A stretch of 62,820 nucleotides of DNA from Sphingomonas sp. CFBP 8760. GTDB lineage: Bacteria > Pseudomonadota > Alphaproteobacteria > Sphingomonadales > Sphingomonadaceae. Both the position numbers and the translations under genes were made by a program. Shown piece after piece: positions 28,173 through 37,166 of this stretch; position 1 is the first letter of the stretch; each line of letters opens with the position of its first letter. The notes beneath the pieces were generated by a model. The model was not told the DNA's origin, searched no databases, and worked only from the letters and a program-made list of their open reading frames with translations. The stretch is taken from assembly GCF_014841615.1 (NCBI RefSeq), contig NZ_JACYUG010000010.1:66613-129432 (forward strand), read 5' to 3'.

Positions 28173-28655
28173 TCAGTCGGTCTTGACGATCGTCTCGTCC
28201 AGCGACGCCACCGTCACGCCGAACCGTTTGGCGGTCAGCCGGTTCTGTGCGGAACGGCCATCGGACGACAGCGTCAGCCATTGCTCGACCGCGAAGCCGC
28301 CGGTGCTGGTGTAGCGCAGGTGCAGGCGATCACCGGTCGTCTCGCCGGTGATCGGGCCCTTCGCATCGGTCAGCGTGCCGGTGTAGCGGCCCGGCCCGAT
28401 CGCGCGGATGCGCCACTGGCGTGATTTGGGCGCGGTACCCTCGCGCGTCACGATCTGGTCGAGGATCAGGGTATCCCCCTCGATCCGGCCCCGGCCCTGT
28501 ACCGTGAAGCGGTGGCTGCCGCGCAGGATCACCTTGAACAGCCCGTCCCCGCGCGTGCCGCCTTCGAAAAACCGGATCGCGTCGAATTCGGGCGGTGGCG
28601 GCGTGGCCGATGCGGCGGTGGCGAACAGGGCAAGGACGATCAGGGCGGGGCGCAT
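28173..28655 (-). CDS. DUF3833-like secreted protein
   Basis: About 160 residues: signal peptide MRPALIVLALFATAASA, then a lipocalin-like beta-rich domain with FDAIRFFEGGTRGDGLFKVILRG, FTVQGRGRIEGDTLILDQIV, RQWRIRAIGPGRYTGTLTDAKGP and ETIVKTD. This is the DUF3833 pattern; members are periplasmic or lipoproteins of unknown role. The start is uncertain: ATG 28655, 28670 and 28673 are all in frame and none has a clear ribosome-binding site. It is divergent from the PhnA-like gene. Confidence 0.75.
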   Translation of the reverse strand: MRPALIVLALFATAASATPPPPEFDAIRFFEGGTRGDGLFKVILRGSHRFTVQGRGRIEGDTLILDQIVTREGTAPKSRQWRIRAIGPGRYTGTLTDAKGPITGETTGDRLHLRYTSTGGFAVEQWLTLSSDGRSAQNRLTAKRFGVTVASLDETIVKTD

Positions 28656-28731
28656 GGTCAGGCAACGCATCATGTCGCCGGCCGGACGCATATGGTGGAC
28701 CATCGCCGCCGCCTGCTTTAGCGGACGCAGC

Positions 28732-29034
28732 ATGAGCGACGACGATTATGTCTATGACGAGGCGAGCGGCGAATGGGTCGCGGCCTCCACCGTGCAGGAT
28801 GCGGTGGCGGACGCCGATGCGGTGGTGGTCCGCGATGCCGTGGGCAACGTGCTGGCCGATGGCGATCAGGTGACGCTGATCAAGGACCTGACCGTCAAGG
28901 GCGCGGGGCAGACATTGAAGCGTGGCACGCTGATCCGGTCGATCCGGCTGACCGGCGACGCGCAGGAGATCGACTGCAAGTTCGACGGGATCAAGGGGCT
29001 GGTGCTGCGCGCCGAGTTCGTCCGGAAGCGCTGA
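28732..29034 (+). CDS. PhnA/YjdM-domain protein without zinc ribbon
   Basis: A 100-residue protein whose C-terminal 70 residues match the PhnA (YjdM) domain: VVRDAVGNVLADGDQVTLIKDLTVKG, QTLKRGTLIRSIRLTGDAQEIDCKFDGIKGLVLRAEFVRK. Typical PhnA proteins carry an N-terminal CPxC zinc ribbon; here the N-terminus is DDDYVYDEASGEWVAAS with no such cysteines, and only one Cys remains near the end. The domain's function is unknown despite the historical link to phosphonate operons. Start ATG 28732 is the first Met before the domain. The next gene begins directly after its stop. Confidence 0.82.
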   Translation: MSDDDYVYDEASGEWVAASTVQDAVADADAVVVRDAVGNVLADGDQVTLIKDLTVKGAGQTLKRGTLIRSIRLTGDAQEIDCKFDGIKGLVLRAEFVRKR

Positions 29035-29730
29035 ATGACCGATCCGAAGATCGATCCGACCTGGCTGGAACCACTGCGCGAGGAGTTCGCCGGCCCTGCG
29101 ATGGCGGCGCTGCGCACCTTCCTGAAGGGCGAGAAGGCGGCTGGCAAGCGCATCTTCCCCCATTCCAGCGACTGGTTCCGCGCGCTGGAACTGACGCCGC
29201 TGCCCGCCGTGCGCGTCGTGATCCTGGGGCAGGACCCCTATCATGGCGAGGGGCAGGCGCATGGCCTGTGCTTCTCCGTCCGCCCCGGCGTGAAACCACC
29301 GCCGAGCCTGCTCAACATCTACAAGGAAATGGCGACCGATTGCGGCATCCCGCCCGCCACGCACGGTTTCCTGGAGCATTGGGCCAAGCAGGGTGTGCTG
29401 CTGCTCAACAGCGTGATGACGGTGGAAAGTGGCAAGGCGGGATCGCACCAGAACCGGGGCTGGGAACGGTTCACCGACGCGGTCGTGCGGCTGGTGGCGG
29501 CCAAGCCGGAACCGGTCGTGTTCCTGCTCTGGGGCGCCTATGCCCAGAAGAAGGCGGCGTTCGTGCAGGACGTGGCGGCGGGCGGCCGTCATCTGGTGCT
29601 GAAGGCGCCGCACCCTTCGCCGCTGTCCGCGCATAATGGCTGGTTCGGCAGCAAGCCGTTCTCGCAGACCAACGCGTTTCTGGAGCAGCACGGGCGCGGG
29701 ACGATCGACTGGGCCCTGCCGCCGGTGTGA
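29035..29730 (+). CDS. ung: Uracil-DNA glycosylase, family 1
   Basis: A 231-residue Ung that removes uracil from DNA in base excision repair. The water-activating motif GQDPYHG has Asp67, the uracil pocket includes LLLNSVMTVESG, and the DNA-intercalation loop HPSPLSA contains His193. Length and motif order are normal. It starts immediately after the PhnA-like stop with no gap, so the two are probably co-translated. No signal of horizontal origin. Confidence 0.96.
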   Translation: MTDPKIDPTWLEPLREEFAGPAMAALRTFLKGEKAAGKRIFPHSSDWFRALELTPLPAVRVVILGQDPYHGEGQAHGLCFSVRPGVKPPPSLLNIYKEMATDCGIPPATHGFLEHWAKQGVLLLNSVMTVESGKAGSHQNRGWERFTDAVVRLVAAKPEPVVFLLWGAYAQKKAAFVQDVAAGGRHLVLKAPHPSPLSAHNGWFGSKPFSQTNAFLEQHGRGTIDWALPPV

Positions 29731-29753
29731 GGGGGGCGGGTCACGCCCCGCCT

Positions 29754-32700
29754 TCACGTCCCCGCCACGCCAACCCGGCCGGTGCGTTCCAGTTTGCCCC
29801 AGCCCACCGTCCAGCCGCCGATCGCCGCGCTGATCGCGCGCAACACGACGCCGTACATGATCTGGCGATAGACCAGCCGTTGCGCGATCAGGAGCAGCGC
29901 CGGAAAGCGCTGGCCATGCCCGTCGAGGCGATAGCCGATCCAGCCGCAGGCCGCGTCGATCGCGGTGAACGCCGCCCAGTACAGCGCCATCGTCCCTACA
30001 TCGCCGCTGGTCTGCGCCCAGCCATGCTGCGCGACGCGGAGGGCGGTGCCGACGATCGACAGCAGCAGCGCGAGATCGATCAGCGGCGAGATCGCGGCGA
30101 ACACGATCTGGAACAGCCACGCCTGCGGCAGGCCGACCAGCGCAAGGCCGGAGGGTTTGCGGGCGCGCAGGATGCCGCGATGCTTCCACAGGCATTGCAG
30201 CGTGCCGAACGCCCAGCGGAACCGTTGTTTGGCCAGCGCACGGAACGTCTCCGGTGCCTCGGTCCAGGCGATCGCCTGCGGATCGTAGGTGACGCGCCAG
30301 CCGGCGCGCTGGATCGCGATTGTCAGATCCTGATCCTCCGCCAGCGTATCTTCCGGATAGCCGCCGACGGCATCCAGCGCGCTGCGCCGCCATGCCCCCA
30401 CCGCGCCGGGCACCACCGTCATCGCATCGAACCCGGCGAGCGCACGGCGTTCCAGATTCTGCGCGGTGATGTATTCGATCGCCTGCCAGCGGGTGACGAG
30501 ATTGACGCGGTTGCCCACCCGCGCGTCGCCCGCGACCGCGCCGACCGCCGGATCGGCGAACCACCGCGCCAGTCGCGCGATGGTCTGCGCCTCGAACTGG
30601 GTATCGGCGTCGAGGGCGATCACCACCTCGCCGTCCGCCTCTTGCAAGGCGCGGTTGAGCGCCGCCGCCTTGCCGCCGTTGGCCAGCGTCAGCAGGCGGA
30701 CGCGCGGGTCGTCGGCGAACGCCGCGCGTATCAGTGCGCTGGTCGTATCGCGCGACCCGTCGTCGGCGACGATCACCTGCACCGCCGGATAATCGCTCGC
30801 CAGCACGCGCCGGACCGAGGCGACGATGACCCGTTCCTCGTTATAGGCGGGGATGACGACCGACACCGTGGGTGCGAAGACGGGCGGTTCGGTGCGGCGG
30901 CGGCGCGCCTGCAACCGGGCGAGTCCCGCCATCATCACCGCGCGCGCGATGCCGAGCGTGATTGCGACATAGAACAGCCAGGTCAGCGCCGCGGACAGCG
31001 CCGCCAGCACGACGAAGACCGCGACATCGGTACGCACCGCCCACAGGTCGCCACCCGTCACCGTCGGCATCGCCCGCGCCGGCGACACGCCGACCAGTCG
31101 TGATGCGGTGACGAAGCGATAGCCGTTCGCCTTCAGGGCGGCGATGATCCTCGGCAGCGCCGCCACCGTCTGTGCCCGGTCGCCGCCGCCATCGTGGAGC
31201 AGAATCACGTTGCCGCTGCTGGTCGCGCTGGCGTCGTGGACCTGATCCAGCACCTGCCGCACGATCGCATCGGCGCCCGGCCGCTGCCAGTCGTTGGGAT
31301 CGACGTGGAGGCCGACCACGGTATAGCCCGCGCGCTGTGCCTGCAGCGCCGGCCCCAGTTCGTCGGTGGTGGTCGGCTCGGCATCCCCGAAATAGGGTGC
31401 GCGGAACAGCGTCATCGACCGCCCGGTATAGGCCTGCACCAGCCGCTGCGTCGTGTTCAGTTCCAGCGCGGTGCCGCGCGGCCCCAACCGGGCCATGTTG
31501 GGATGGGTATAGCTGTGGTTGCCGATCTCGCTACCGTCGGCGACGATCCGGTTGAGCAGGCCGGGATGCGCCAGCGCGTCCTCGCCGATGACGAAGAAGG
31601 TGGCGGGAACGTGCGCGGCCTCCAGCACGTCGAGTATCCTTGGCGTCCAGGTCGCGTCCGGCCCGTCGTCGAAGGTCAGCGCCAGCGCCATGGGATCGGC
31701 GGCGCCGGCACGCTGCACGACATAGGGGGTGGGCAGCACGTCGTAGCGTTCGTCCCGGATGATGCCCTGTGCATCGGTGCGCAGCGTGCGCCGCCCGATC
31801 GTGGGGGTGGCGGCGATCCGCAGGATTTCGCCCGACCCCTCGACATCGGTGTTCAGCATCGCGGCGGGGTGCGACAGGGCGGGGCGATGGCTGGTACGCA
31901 TCGCCGCCAGATCGGCCCAGAAACCCTGATCCTCGCTGCCCAGCCGCCACAGTGCGACATCGCCGATCCCCAGCCGCGTCAACGCCTGCATCTGGTTCCA
32001 GCTGGTGGCGGCGTCGAGCATCCATACCGCGTGGTGCGTTCCCCCTTCGTCATAGGCGAAGTTGGCGTTGCCGCTGGCGGAATCGAAGACCGGCGCGGCG
32101 CTGCTGTCATGGGCGGCCAGCCATGCCTCTTCAATCGACAGCGCATCGGTATCGTCGCCGTGCCAGTCATAGGCATAGCTGCCAAGCGCCACGACCAGCT
32201 TCGCGGCCGGCACGACGCGTCGCGCGGCGGCGACCTGCTGCACGAACCAGTCCTGCGCGGCGATCGGGCCGGTGCTGCCCCCCTCCCAATGCTGGTCATA
32301 GGCCATGAAGATCAGCTTGTCCGACACCGCCGCCAGTGCTGCGAGCGGCCAGCGCTCGTCCTCCGCCGGGGCGGTGACGGCGAGGACGGTGCCGGCGGGC
32401 ATGGCGGTATGCAACTGGCGCAGGAAGTCGAGATAAGGATGGATCGCGGTGGCGGGCAATGCCTCGAAGTCCATCACCAGTCCCGCCACCTTGCGGGTCG
32501 CGACCATGGCGGCGAGCTTTCGGGCGAGCATCCGGCTATCGGTGCGATGGGCCAGCAGCGCGGCGGCGCCGTCGCCGTCCCAATCGCTGTCGCCGAAATT
32601 CTGCACCATCGGCAGCAGCCTGGGTGGATGCCGCATCGCCGCCAGCGTGCGGTCGAACGCGTCGTCGCGGGCGATGGCGACGGTGTGCCGCGGCCCCGCC

Positions 32701-33053
32701 ACCGTGACGAGCGCGGGGACGACCCAGTCGAGCGCATCGTGGTTGCGCCGCAACGAGGCGAGACTGCCGTCATTACCCGGTTCGTAGAAGCCGATGCTGA
32801 GCGCGGACCCGCCCGCCGCTACCCGGCGATGCGGCAGCCATGCGGCCAGCCCGTGCGGATGATGGTCGCCACGCGCAGCAGCCGCATGGGGCAGTGGCAG
32901 CGGCAGGCGCAGATCCTTTCGTGGCGGCATCACCATCAACGTCGTTGCGAACGCCGCCGCCGCCAACGCTATCACCAGCATCAGCACCGCCACCATCCGC
33001 CGCGACACGCGGCTGCGCCGCCCGGTGGGATCGAAGAAAACCGGTGCCGACAT
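29754..33053 (-). CDS. Fused GH18-like hydrolase / polysaccharide deacetylase / family 2 glycosyltransferase
   Basis: A 1099-residue membrane protein. A transmembrane segment at 20-41 leads to a periplasmic GH18-like barrel (about 85-395) with the catalytic-type DFE at 195-197 and MAYDQHWEGG. A NodB deacetylase follows (455-655), with LTFDDGPD (Asp462/463), metal His513 and His517 in NHSYTH, RAPYF and LLHDGGGD. After a membrane helix (680-710) comes a GT2 domain with VVIPAYNEE, DDGS, DAD (815-817), EDQD (906-909) and the processive QRFRW motif (943-947), then C-terminal helices. This combines the activities that PgaB and PgaC provide separately for poly-GlcNAc; a beta-linked amino-polysaccharide product is inferred. 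It is transcribed alone. Confidence 0.85.
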   Translation of the reverse strand: MSAPVFFDPTGRRSRVSRRMVAVLMLVIALAAAAFATTLMVMPPRKDLRLPLPLPHAAAARGDHHPHGLAAWLPHRRVAAGGSALSIGFYEPGNDGSLASLRRNHDALDWVVPALVTVAGPRHTVAIARDDAFDRTLAAMRHPPRLLPMVQNFGDSDWDGDGAAALLAHRTDSRMLARKLAAMVATRKVAGLVMDFEALPATAIHPYLDFLRQLHTAMPAGTVLAVTAPAEDERWPLAALAAVSDKLIFMAYDQHWEGGSTGPIAAQDWFVQQVAAARRVVPAAKLVVALGSYAYDWHGDDTDALSIEEAWLAAHDSSAAPVFDSASGNANFAYDEGGTHHAVWMLDAATSWNQMQALTRLGIGDVALWRLGSEDQGFWADLAAMRTSHRPALSHPAAMLNTDVEGSGEILRIAATPTIGRRTLRTDAQGIIRDERYDVLPTPYVVQRAGAADPMALALTFDDGPDATWTPRILDVLEAAHVPATFFVIGEDALAHPGLLNRIVADGSEIGNHSYTHPNMARLGPRGTALELNTTQRLVQAYTGRSMTLFRAPYFGDAEPTTTDELGPALQAQRAGYTVVGLHVDPNDWQRPGADAIVRQVLDQVHDASATSSGNVILLHDGGGDRAQTVAALPRIIAALKANGYRFVTASRLVGVSPARAMPTVTGGDLWAVRTDVAVFVVLAALSAALTWLFYVAITLGIARAVMMAGLARLQARRRRTEPPVFAPTVSVVIPAYNEERVIVASVRRVLASDYPAVQVIVADDGSRDTTSALIRAAFADDPRVRLLTLANGGKAAALNRALQEADGEVVIALDADTQFEAQTIARLARWFADPAVGAVAGDARVGNRVNLVTRWQAIEYITAQNLERRALAGFDAMTVVPGAVGAWRRSALDAVGGYPEDTLAEDQDLTIAIQRAGWRVTYDPQAIAWTEAPETFRALAKQRFRWAFGTLQCLWKHRGILRARKPSGLALVGLPQAWLFQIVFAAISPLIDLALLLSIVGTALRVAQHGWAQTSGDVGTMALYWAAFTAIDAACGWIGYRLDGHGQRFPALLLIAQRLVYRQIMYGVVLRAISAAIGGWTVGWGKLERTGRVGVAGT

Positions 33054-33213
33054 CTTCTCTCTTCTGCCCTGCTAATGCGCCATCGCGGCCGATCGTGTCG
33101 CGATGATCGTGCCCGCCCGCCTAGCTCCGGCGACCTGAGCGGCGGCTGGGCGCCAGCTTACCTTTTCGTCATCTTTGCCCGTCCCGACGAAGATGATGGG
33201 ATCCGGCCCCGGT

Positions 33214-33564
33214 TCAGGCACTCAGCGCATAGGTGATGACGAAGCACGCCGCGGTCAGCAGCAGCATGGCGATCATGAAGGTAGCATCCGCCACCCGTTC
33301 CATCCGGTGCAGGCGATGGCGATGCAGGCTGCGCAGCGAGACGTAGGAGGCGAGCGTTGCGACGAGGAACAGGAGCGAATCGATCGCCAGCAGGTCGTCG
33401 GCGATGCTGGCCCGCCGCCCGATCGCCACGCCGACGTGGAGCAGGCCGATGCCGGTCAGGCACACCCCGACCATCGCCGAGGCGATCGGGCAGATCAGCC
33501 GGCAGATCCGCTCGTCCAGCGCGGCGCGACGGGGCGGGCCGGGGATGGGTGATGATCCGATCAT
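33214..33564 (-). CDS. Small membrane protein, unknown function
   Basis: A 116-residue protein with a proline-rich start and three hydrophobic segments (about 25-48, 55-75 and 93-113), ending ITYALSA. No motif or family is recognised. AAGGCGG lies upstream of ATG 33564. It lies 160 nt upstream of the fused polysaccharide enzyme on the same strand, so co-transcription is possible. To its right, 33565-33840 (276 nt) holds no convincing gene; only shadow frames pass through it. Confidence 0.55.
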   Translation of the reverse strand: MIGSSPIPGPPRRAALDERICRLICPIASAMVGVCLTGIGLLHVGVAIGRRASIADDLLAIDSLLFLVATLASYVSLRSLHRHRLHRMERVADATFMIAMLLLTAACFVITYALSA

Positions 33565-33840
33565 CGCCGCCTTGTGAACGGGTCCGTCTGGCGGTGGACT
33601 GACCGGAAGATGAGCGATCCGTCATGTTGCGCCCATCGCCCGAACAGGCACGGTCGGCGACAAGGGCGGTCGGATTGGACGAACAGATGCAGGAATATCG
33701 CCGATGCTTCCCCTTTCCCACCGGCAGGCTGCAACCGTCGTCGACCGGTTCACGACGTGGCTTGATACTCCAAAGGGCATGGGGCCGGACGAACCACACG
33801 CAAGCGTGCGGGCCGGACCGGTATCGCCCGGACGGGCGCC

Positions 33841-34179
33841 ATGAACGACATACGCCGGCTCGGCCAAATAGCGCTGGCCTTGGCGTTGCCCGCATTGCTG
33901 GCGGCGGCGCTGGTGCTGCATGGTCTGCGGGGGCAGCGGATCGCGATGCAGGCGCGGCTGGGCGCGACCTTTGCCGGGGTCCGGCCGGTCGTGGTCACCA
34001 GCCTGCGCCGGGGCGGGCCGGCGGACCATGCCGGGCTGGCGGTGGGCGACGTGGTGGAAACCATCGACGGCCGCCCGGCCGGGTCGCTTGCCGGACTGGA
34101 CCGGGCGGTGGCATCAGGCACCCCGGCGGCGGTGCGTATCCGGCGCGGCACGCGTGAGATCGGGGTCATCGTCCGGTAA
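33841..34179 (+). CDS. Small membrane-anchored PDZ-domain protein
   Basis: A 112-residue protein: an N-terminal hydrophobic anchor (RLGQIALALALPALLAAALVL, positions 6-26) and one PDZ domain with VTSLRRGGPADHAGLAVGDVVETIDG and VRIRRGTREIGVIVR. No protease domain follows. It directly precedes a response regulator and histidine kinase on the same strand (39 nt to the next start), so a role in sensing or in binding periplasmic protein ends for the kinase is a reasonable inference. ATG 33841 has only a weak ribosome-binding site. Confidence 0.75.
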   Translation: MNDIRRLGQIALALALPALLAAALVLHGLRGQRIAMQARLGATFAGVRPVVVTSLRRGGPADHAGLAVGDVVETIDGRPAGSLAGLDRAVASGTPAAVRIRRGTREIGVIVR

Positions 34180-34218
34180 CGACGGGACGGTTACCGGAAG
34201 GAATATCGGAGGGCGGCC

Positions 34219-34905
34219 ATGGGTCACAAGATATTGCTGGTCGAGGACGACGACGCCACCGCCGGCTACGTCGCCAGGGGGTTGGGCGAGGAGGGGTTCG
34301 TGGTCGACCGCGCCGCCAACGGGCGCGATGGCCTGTTCCACGCCACCGACGGCAGCTATGACTGCATCGTCCTCGACCGGATGTTGCCGGGCATGGACGG
34401 GATGGCGGTGTTGTCCGCGTTGCGGGCGGCGGGGGTGGCGACGCCGGTCATCATCCTGTCGGCACTCGGATCGCCCGAAGACCGGGTGAAGGGGCTGGTC
34501 GGCGGCGCCGACGATTATCTGGTCAAGCCGTTCGCCTTTGCCGAACTGCTCGCGCGCATCCGGCTGCTGGTGCGACGCGGCGCGGCCACGCCGGCGGCGC
34601 AGACGATGCTGCGATGCGACGATCTGGAGATGGACCTGCTTGCCCGCCGCGTGGTCCGGTCCGGCCGGACGCTGACGTTGCAGCCGCGCGAGTTCCGCCT
34701 GCTCGAATATCTGCTGCGCCATGCCGAGCAGGTGGTGACGCGCACCATGTTGCTCGAAGGCGTGTGGGATTATCATTTCGACCCGGGCACCAACGTGATC
34801 GACGTCCATCTCAGCCGCCTGCGCAAGAAGGTGGACGAGGGGTTCGCCCGGCCGCTGCTCCATACCGTGCGCGGGGTCGGATACCGGCTCGGCGTGGATG
34901 GTTGA
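34219..34905 (+). CDS. OmpR-family response regulator
   Basis: A 228-residue two-component regulator. The receiver domain (1-118) has the acidic pocket EDDD at 9-12, phosphoacceptor Asp53 in VLDRMLPGMDG, Ser/Thr switch in ILSALG and Lys in LVKPFAF. The C-terminal winged helix (about 135-225) has LTLQPREFRLLEYLLRHAEQVVTR and NVIDVHLSRLRKKVD, typical of OmpR/PhoB. Start ATG 34219 follows GGAGGGCGGCC. The kinase starts 15 nt after its stop, so they form one operon with the PDZ protein. Target genes cannot be told from sequence. Confidence 0.93.
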   Translation: MGHKILLVEDDDATAGYVARGLGEEGFVVDRAANGRDGLFHATDGSYDCIVLDRMLPGMDGMAVLSALRAAGVATPVIILSALGSPEDRVKGLVGGADDYLVKPFAFAELLARIRLLVRRGAATPAAQTMLRCDDLEMDLLARRVVRSGRTLTLQPREFRLLEYLLRHAEQVVTRTMLLEGVWDYHFDPGTNVIDVHLSRLRKKVDEGFARPLLHTVRGVGYRLGVDG

Positions 34906-34920
34906 GCGCCACGTGCCGGC

Positions 34921-36276
34921 ATGAACTGGCGGTCGACCACGGTGCGGTTCGCCGCGCTGGTGTTCCTGTTGCAGATCGCGGCGGCGGGCGTGCTGCTGCT
35001 GGCGGTGCGCATGATCGTGCATGGTCAGGTCTATGCCGGCGCCGCCGCGACCGGTGAGATGGTGCGGCAGGACGTGCTGGCGGGGCAGGCGCGGGGCGTG
35101 GCGGCGATCGCCCGCGCGGTCGGCCTGCACACCGTTGGTGACACGGGTTCACGCGCGGTGCTGTTGCTGACCGATGCCGCCGGCCGGCCGCTGGCGGGCA
35201 ATCTCGACGCGCTGCCACCCAATGTCATGCCCGATGGCCAGCCGGTGCAGATCGACCTCTATCGCCGTCGCCATGCGACGCCGGAGGCCATGCTGGTCCG
35301 CATCGACCGGCTGTCGGGCGGGTTGCGGCTGCTGACCGGCAGCGTGGTGGAGGACGAGGCGCGCACCGTCCGCCTGCTCGAACTGGCGATGCTGGTCGCG
35401 CTGTCGCTGGCGGTCGCATTCGCCGCGCTGGCGGCGTGGCTGGCGGCGCGGATGATCGTGTTGCGGCTGGAAGATACGGTCGCGACGCTGGATGCGGTAC
35501 GCGATGGCGCGCTGTCGCGCCGGGTGCCCGCCGATGCCAGCGGCGATGCGTTCGCGTTGCTGGCGGCCTCCGTCAACGCCACGCTCGACCGGACCGGGCG
35601 GCTGGTGGAGGAACTGACGCTGGCGACCGACATGCTGGCGCACGACCTGAAATCACCGCTGACCCGGCTGCGATCGGCGCTGGAACGCGCTGCGGTCGCG
35701 GCCGACACGCCGGCAGCGCAGGAGGCGGTGGAGCGTGCGCAGGCGGAGGGGCAGCGGTTGCTGACGACGGTGGAGACGGCGTTGCGCATCTCCCGTGCGG
35801 AGGCGGGGATCGGGCGCGATGCGTTCGCCCCGGTCGACGTTGCGGTCGAGCTGGAGGAGATCGCGGAAATCTACGGCCCGCTGGTCGAGGAGGCAGGCCG
35901 CGCGATCCGGGTGGTGACACCGGTGCGACCGACCCTGAATCTGCATCGCGAACTGATGGCGCAGGCGCTGGGGAACTTGATCGACAATGCAGTGAAATAC
36001 GGGGCCGGCACGATCATGCTGGCGGTGGAGGCGATCGGGGACGGAGTGCGGGTGTCGGTGTCGGACGAAGGTGCCGGTATCGCGCCCGAACACCGCGCCG
36101 CCGCGCTCCGCCGGTTCGGGCGGGTCGACGAGGCGCGGGGCGGGTCGGGCGCGGGGCTGGGCCTGTCGCTGGTCGGGGCGGTCGCCCGACTGCACGGCGG
36201 CTCCGTCGCGCTTCAGGAAGCGGGCGGCCTGCGGGTGGTGATCGACCTGCCGGTCGGGGAAGAACCAACCGGCTGA
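34921..36276 (+). CDS. Sensor histidine kinase (HAMP-HisKA-HATPase)
   Basis: A 451-residue inner-membrane kinase: membrane helix 1 (about 12-32), a periplasmic sensor region of about 120 residues, membrane helix 2 (154-178), HAMP (180-232), HisKA with phospho-His241 in LAHDLKSPLTRLRSAL, and HATPase with N-box NLIDNAVKYG, G1 SDEGAGIAPEHR and G2 SGAGLGLSLVGAV. It phosphorylates the adjacent OmpR-type regulator. The periplasmic sensor has no recognisable fold. Its coding end is 10 nt from the convergent PEP-CTERM gene. Confidence 0.93.
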   Translation: MNWRSTTVRFAALVFLLQIAAAGVLLLAVRMIVHGQVYAGAAATGEMVRQDVLAGQARGVAAIARAVGLHTVGDTGSRAVLLLTDAAGRPLAGNLDALPPNVMPDGQPVQIDLYRRRHATPEAMLVRIDRLSGGLRLLTGSVVEDEARTVRLLELAMLVALSLAVAFAALAAWLAARMIVLRLEDTVATLDAVRDGALSRRVPADASGDAFALLAASVNATLDRTGRLVEELTLATDMLAHDLKSPLTRLRSALERAAVAADTPAAQEAVERAQAEGQRLLTTVETALRISRAEAGIGRDAFAPVDVAVELEEIAEIYGPLVEEAGRAIRVVTPVRPTLNLHRELMAQALGNLIDNAVKYGAGTIMLAVEAIGDGVRVSVSDEGAGIAPEHRAAALRRFGRVDEARGGSGAGLGLSLVGAVARLHGGSVALQEAGGLRVVIDLPVGEEPTG

Positions 36277-36286
36277 TCGACCCGGA

Positions 36287-37096
36287 TCAGGCGAAGGCGA
36301 CGCGGGTGGGGCGGCGGCGGCGTAGCATCATGCCGGCTGCGCCGAAGCCGATCAGCATCATCGCCCAGCTTGCCGGCTCCGGCACCGCCGACACGGTGAA
36401 ATTGACGATCGTCGCGATCTGCGCCGCCGACAGCCCGTCGACGCGCGGGGCCGCTATCAACGCCTGCCCGGTGGTGCGGGCAAGGGCCACGTCGCTGGCG
36501 AGCGGCCCGGCCTCGTCCCTTGCCGGGAACGCGAAGTTGAGCAGGCTGACGCTCTGCCCGGCCGCGACGTCCAGCGCGAAGCGGGCATTGTAGCGATCGG
36601 CCGTGACCGTGGCCTGTGCCAGCCCGTTATTACCCGAAACCAGCGCCAGCACCGCATCGCCCGTGCAACTGCCGTCACCATCGTCCTCGCAACTGACCGT
36701 CAGGCCACCCTGTGCGTAACTGACCAGTTCGTCGCCATCCGACCCGAGGTTGCCGAAGAAGTTCACCGTCGTGCGGATCGCGGCACCAGTGGTGTTCGTG
36801 AAGGTGTCGAGGAAGCGATAGGTGTTGCCCGACAGCAGTTCGACCTGCCGGTTGAGCGCCAGTCCGCCGGTGCCGGTGTTATAGAAACCGAACGTATCGA
36901 ACGTGTCGAAGCCGCCATCGGCGATCGATCCCAGCGCGCGGTTGCTCGGCTGCGCATTGCCTCCGGGGCCGACATAGCGCGCGGCGACGCCGGTGCCGGT
37001 GAAGATGTCGGCGCCGGCCTGGAACTGCGCGGCATGGGCGCTGGCGGGAAGCGTGGCGGCCAGCAGGGTGAGCGCCGCGATCATACGGGTGTGCAT
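36287..37096 (-). CDS. PEPxxWA-CTERM sorting domain protein
   Basis: A 269-residue exported protein: signal peptide ending ASAHA at about residue 22, a beta-rich body with NNTGAAI-like Thr/Asn content and two Cys in SCEDDGDGSC, and a C-terminal sorting tail VPEPASWAMMLIGFGAAG followed by an Arg cluster. The PEPxxWA variant is typical of sphingomonads and marks proteins handled by an exosortase-type system, none of which is encoded in this window. Likely surface or extracellular location. Start ATG 37096 has GGAGA upstream. Confidence 0.88.
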   Translation of the reverse strand: MHTRMIAALTLLAATLPASAHAAQFQAGADIFTGTGVAARYVGPGGNAQPSNRALGSIADGGFDTFDTFGFYNTGTGGLALNRQVELLSGNTYRFLDTFTNTTGAAIRTTVNFFGNLGSDGDELVSYAQGGLTVSCEDDGDGSCTGDAVLALVSGNNGLAQATVTADRYNARFALDVAAGQSVSLLNFAFPARDEAGPLASDVALARTTGQALIAAPRVDGLSAAQIATIVNFTVSAVPEPASWAMMLIGFGAAGMMLRRRRPTRVAFA

Positions 37097-37166
37097 GGAT
37101 GTCTCCGGGAAAGGAATGGTTGGTCGGCAACGGGCCGACCGCAAAATGGATGATGCCGGACGAGCG

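Noticed and set aside
28330..30564. 744-residue minus-strand frame
   Set aside because: Crosses ung, the PhnA-like gene and part of the fused enzyme out of frame; shadow composition.
31194..33236. 680-residue plus-strand frame opposite the GH18/deacetylase/GT2 gene
   Set aside because: No domain or signal, low-complexity Arg/Gly/His composition, and complete antisense overlap with a motif-rich gene.
33624..34157. 177-residue plus-strand frame before and across the PDZ gene
   Set aside because: It overlaps the PDZ-domain frame, and its translation is Arg/Gly-rich without structure; the PDZ frame explains the sequence.
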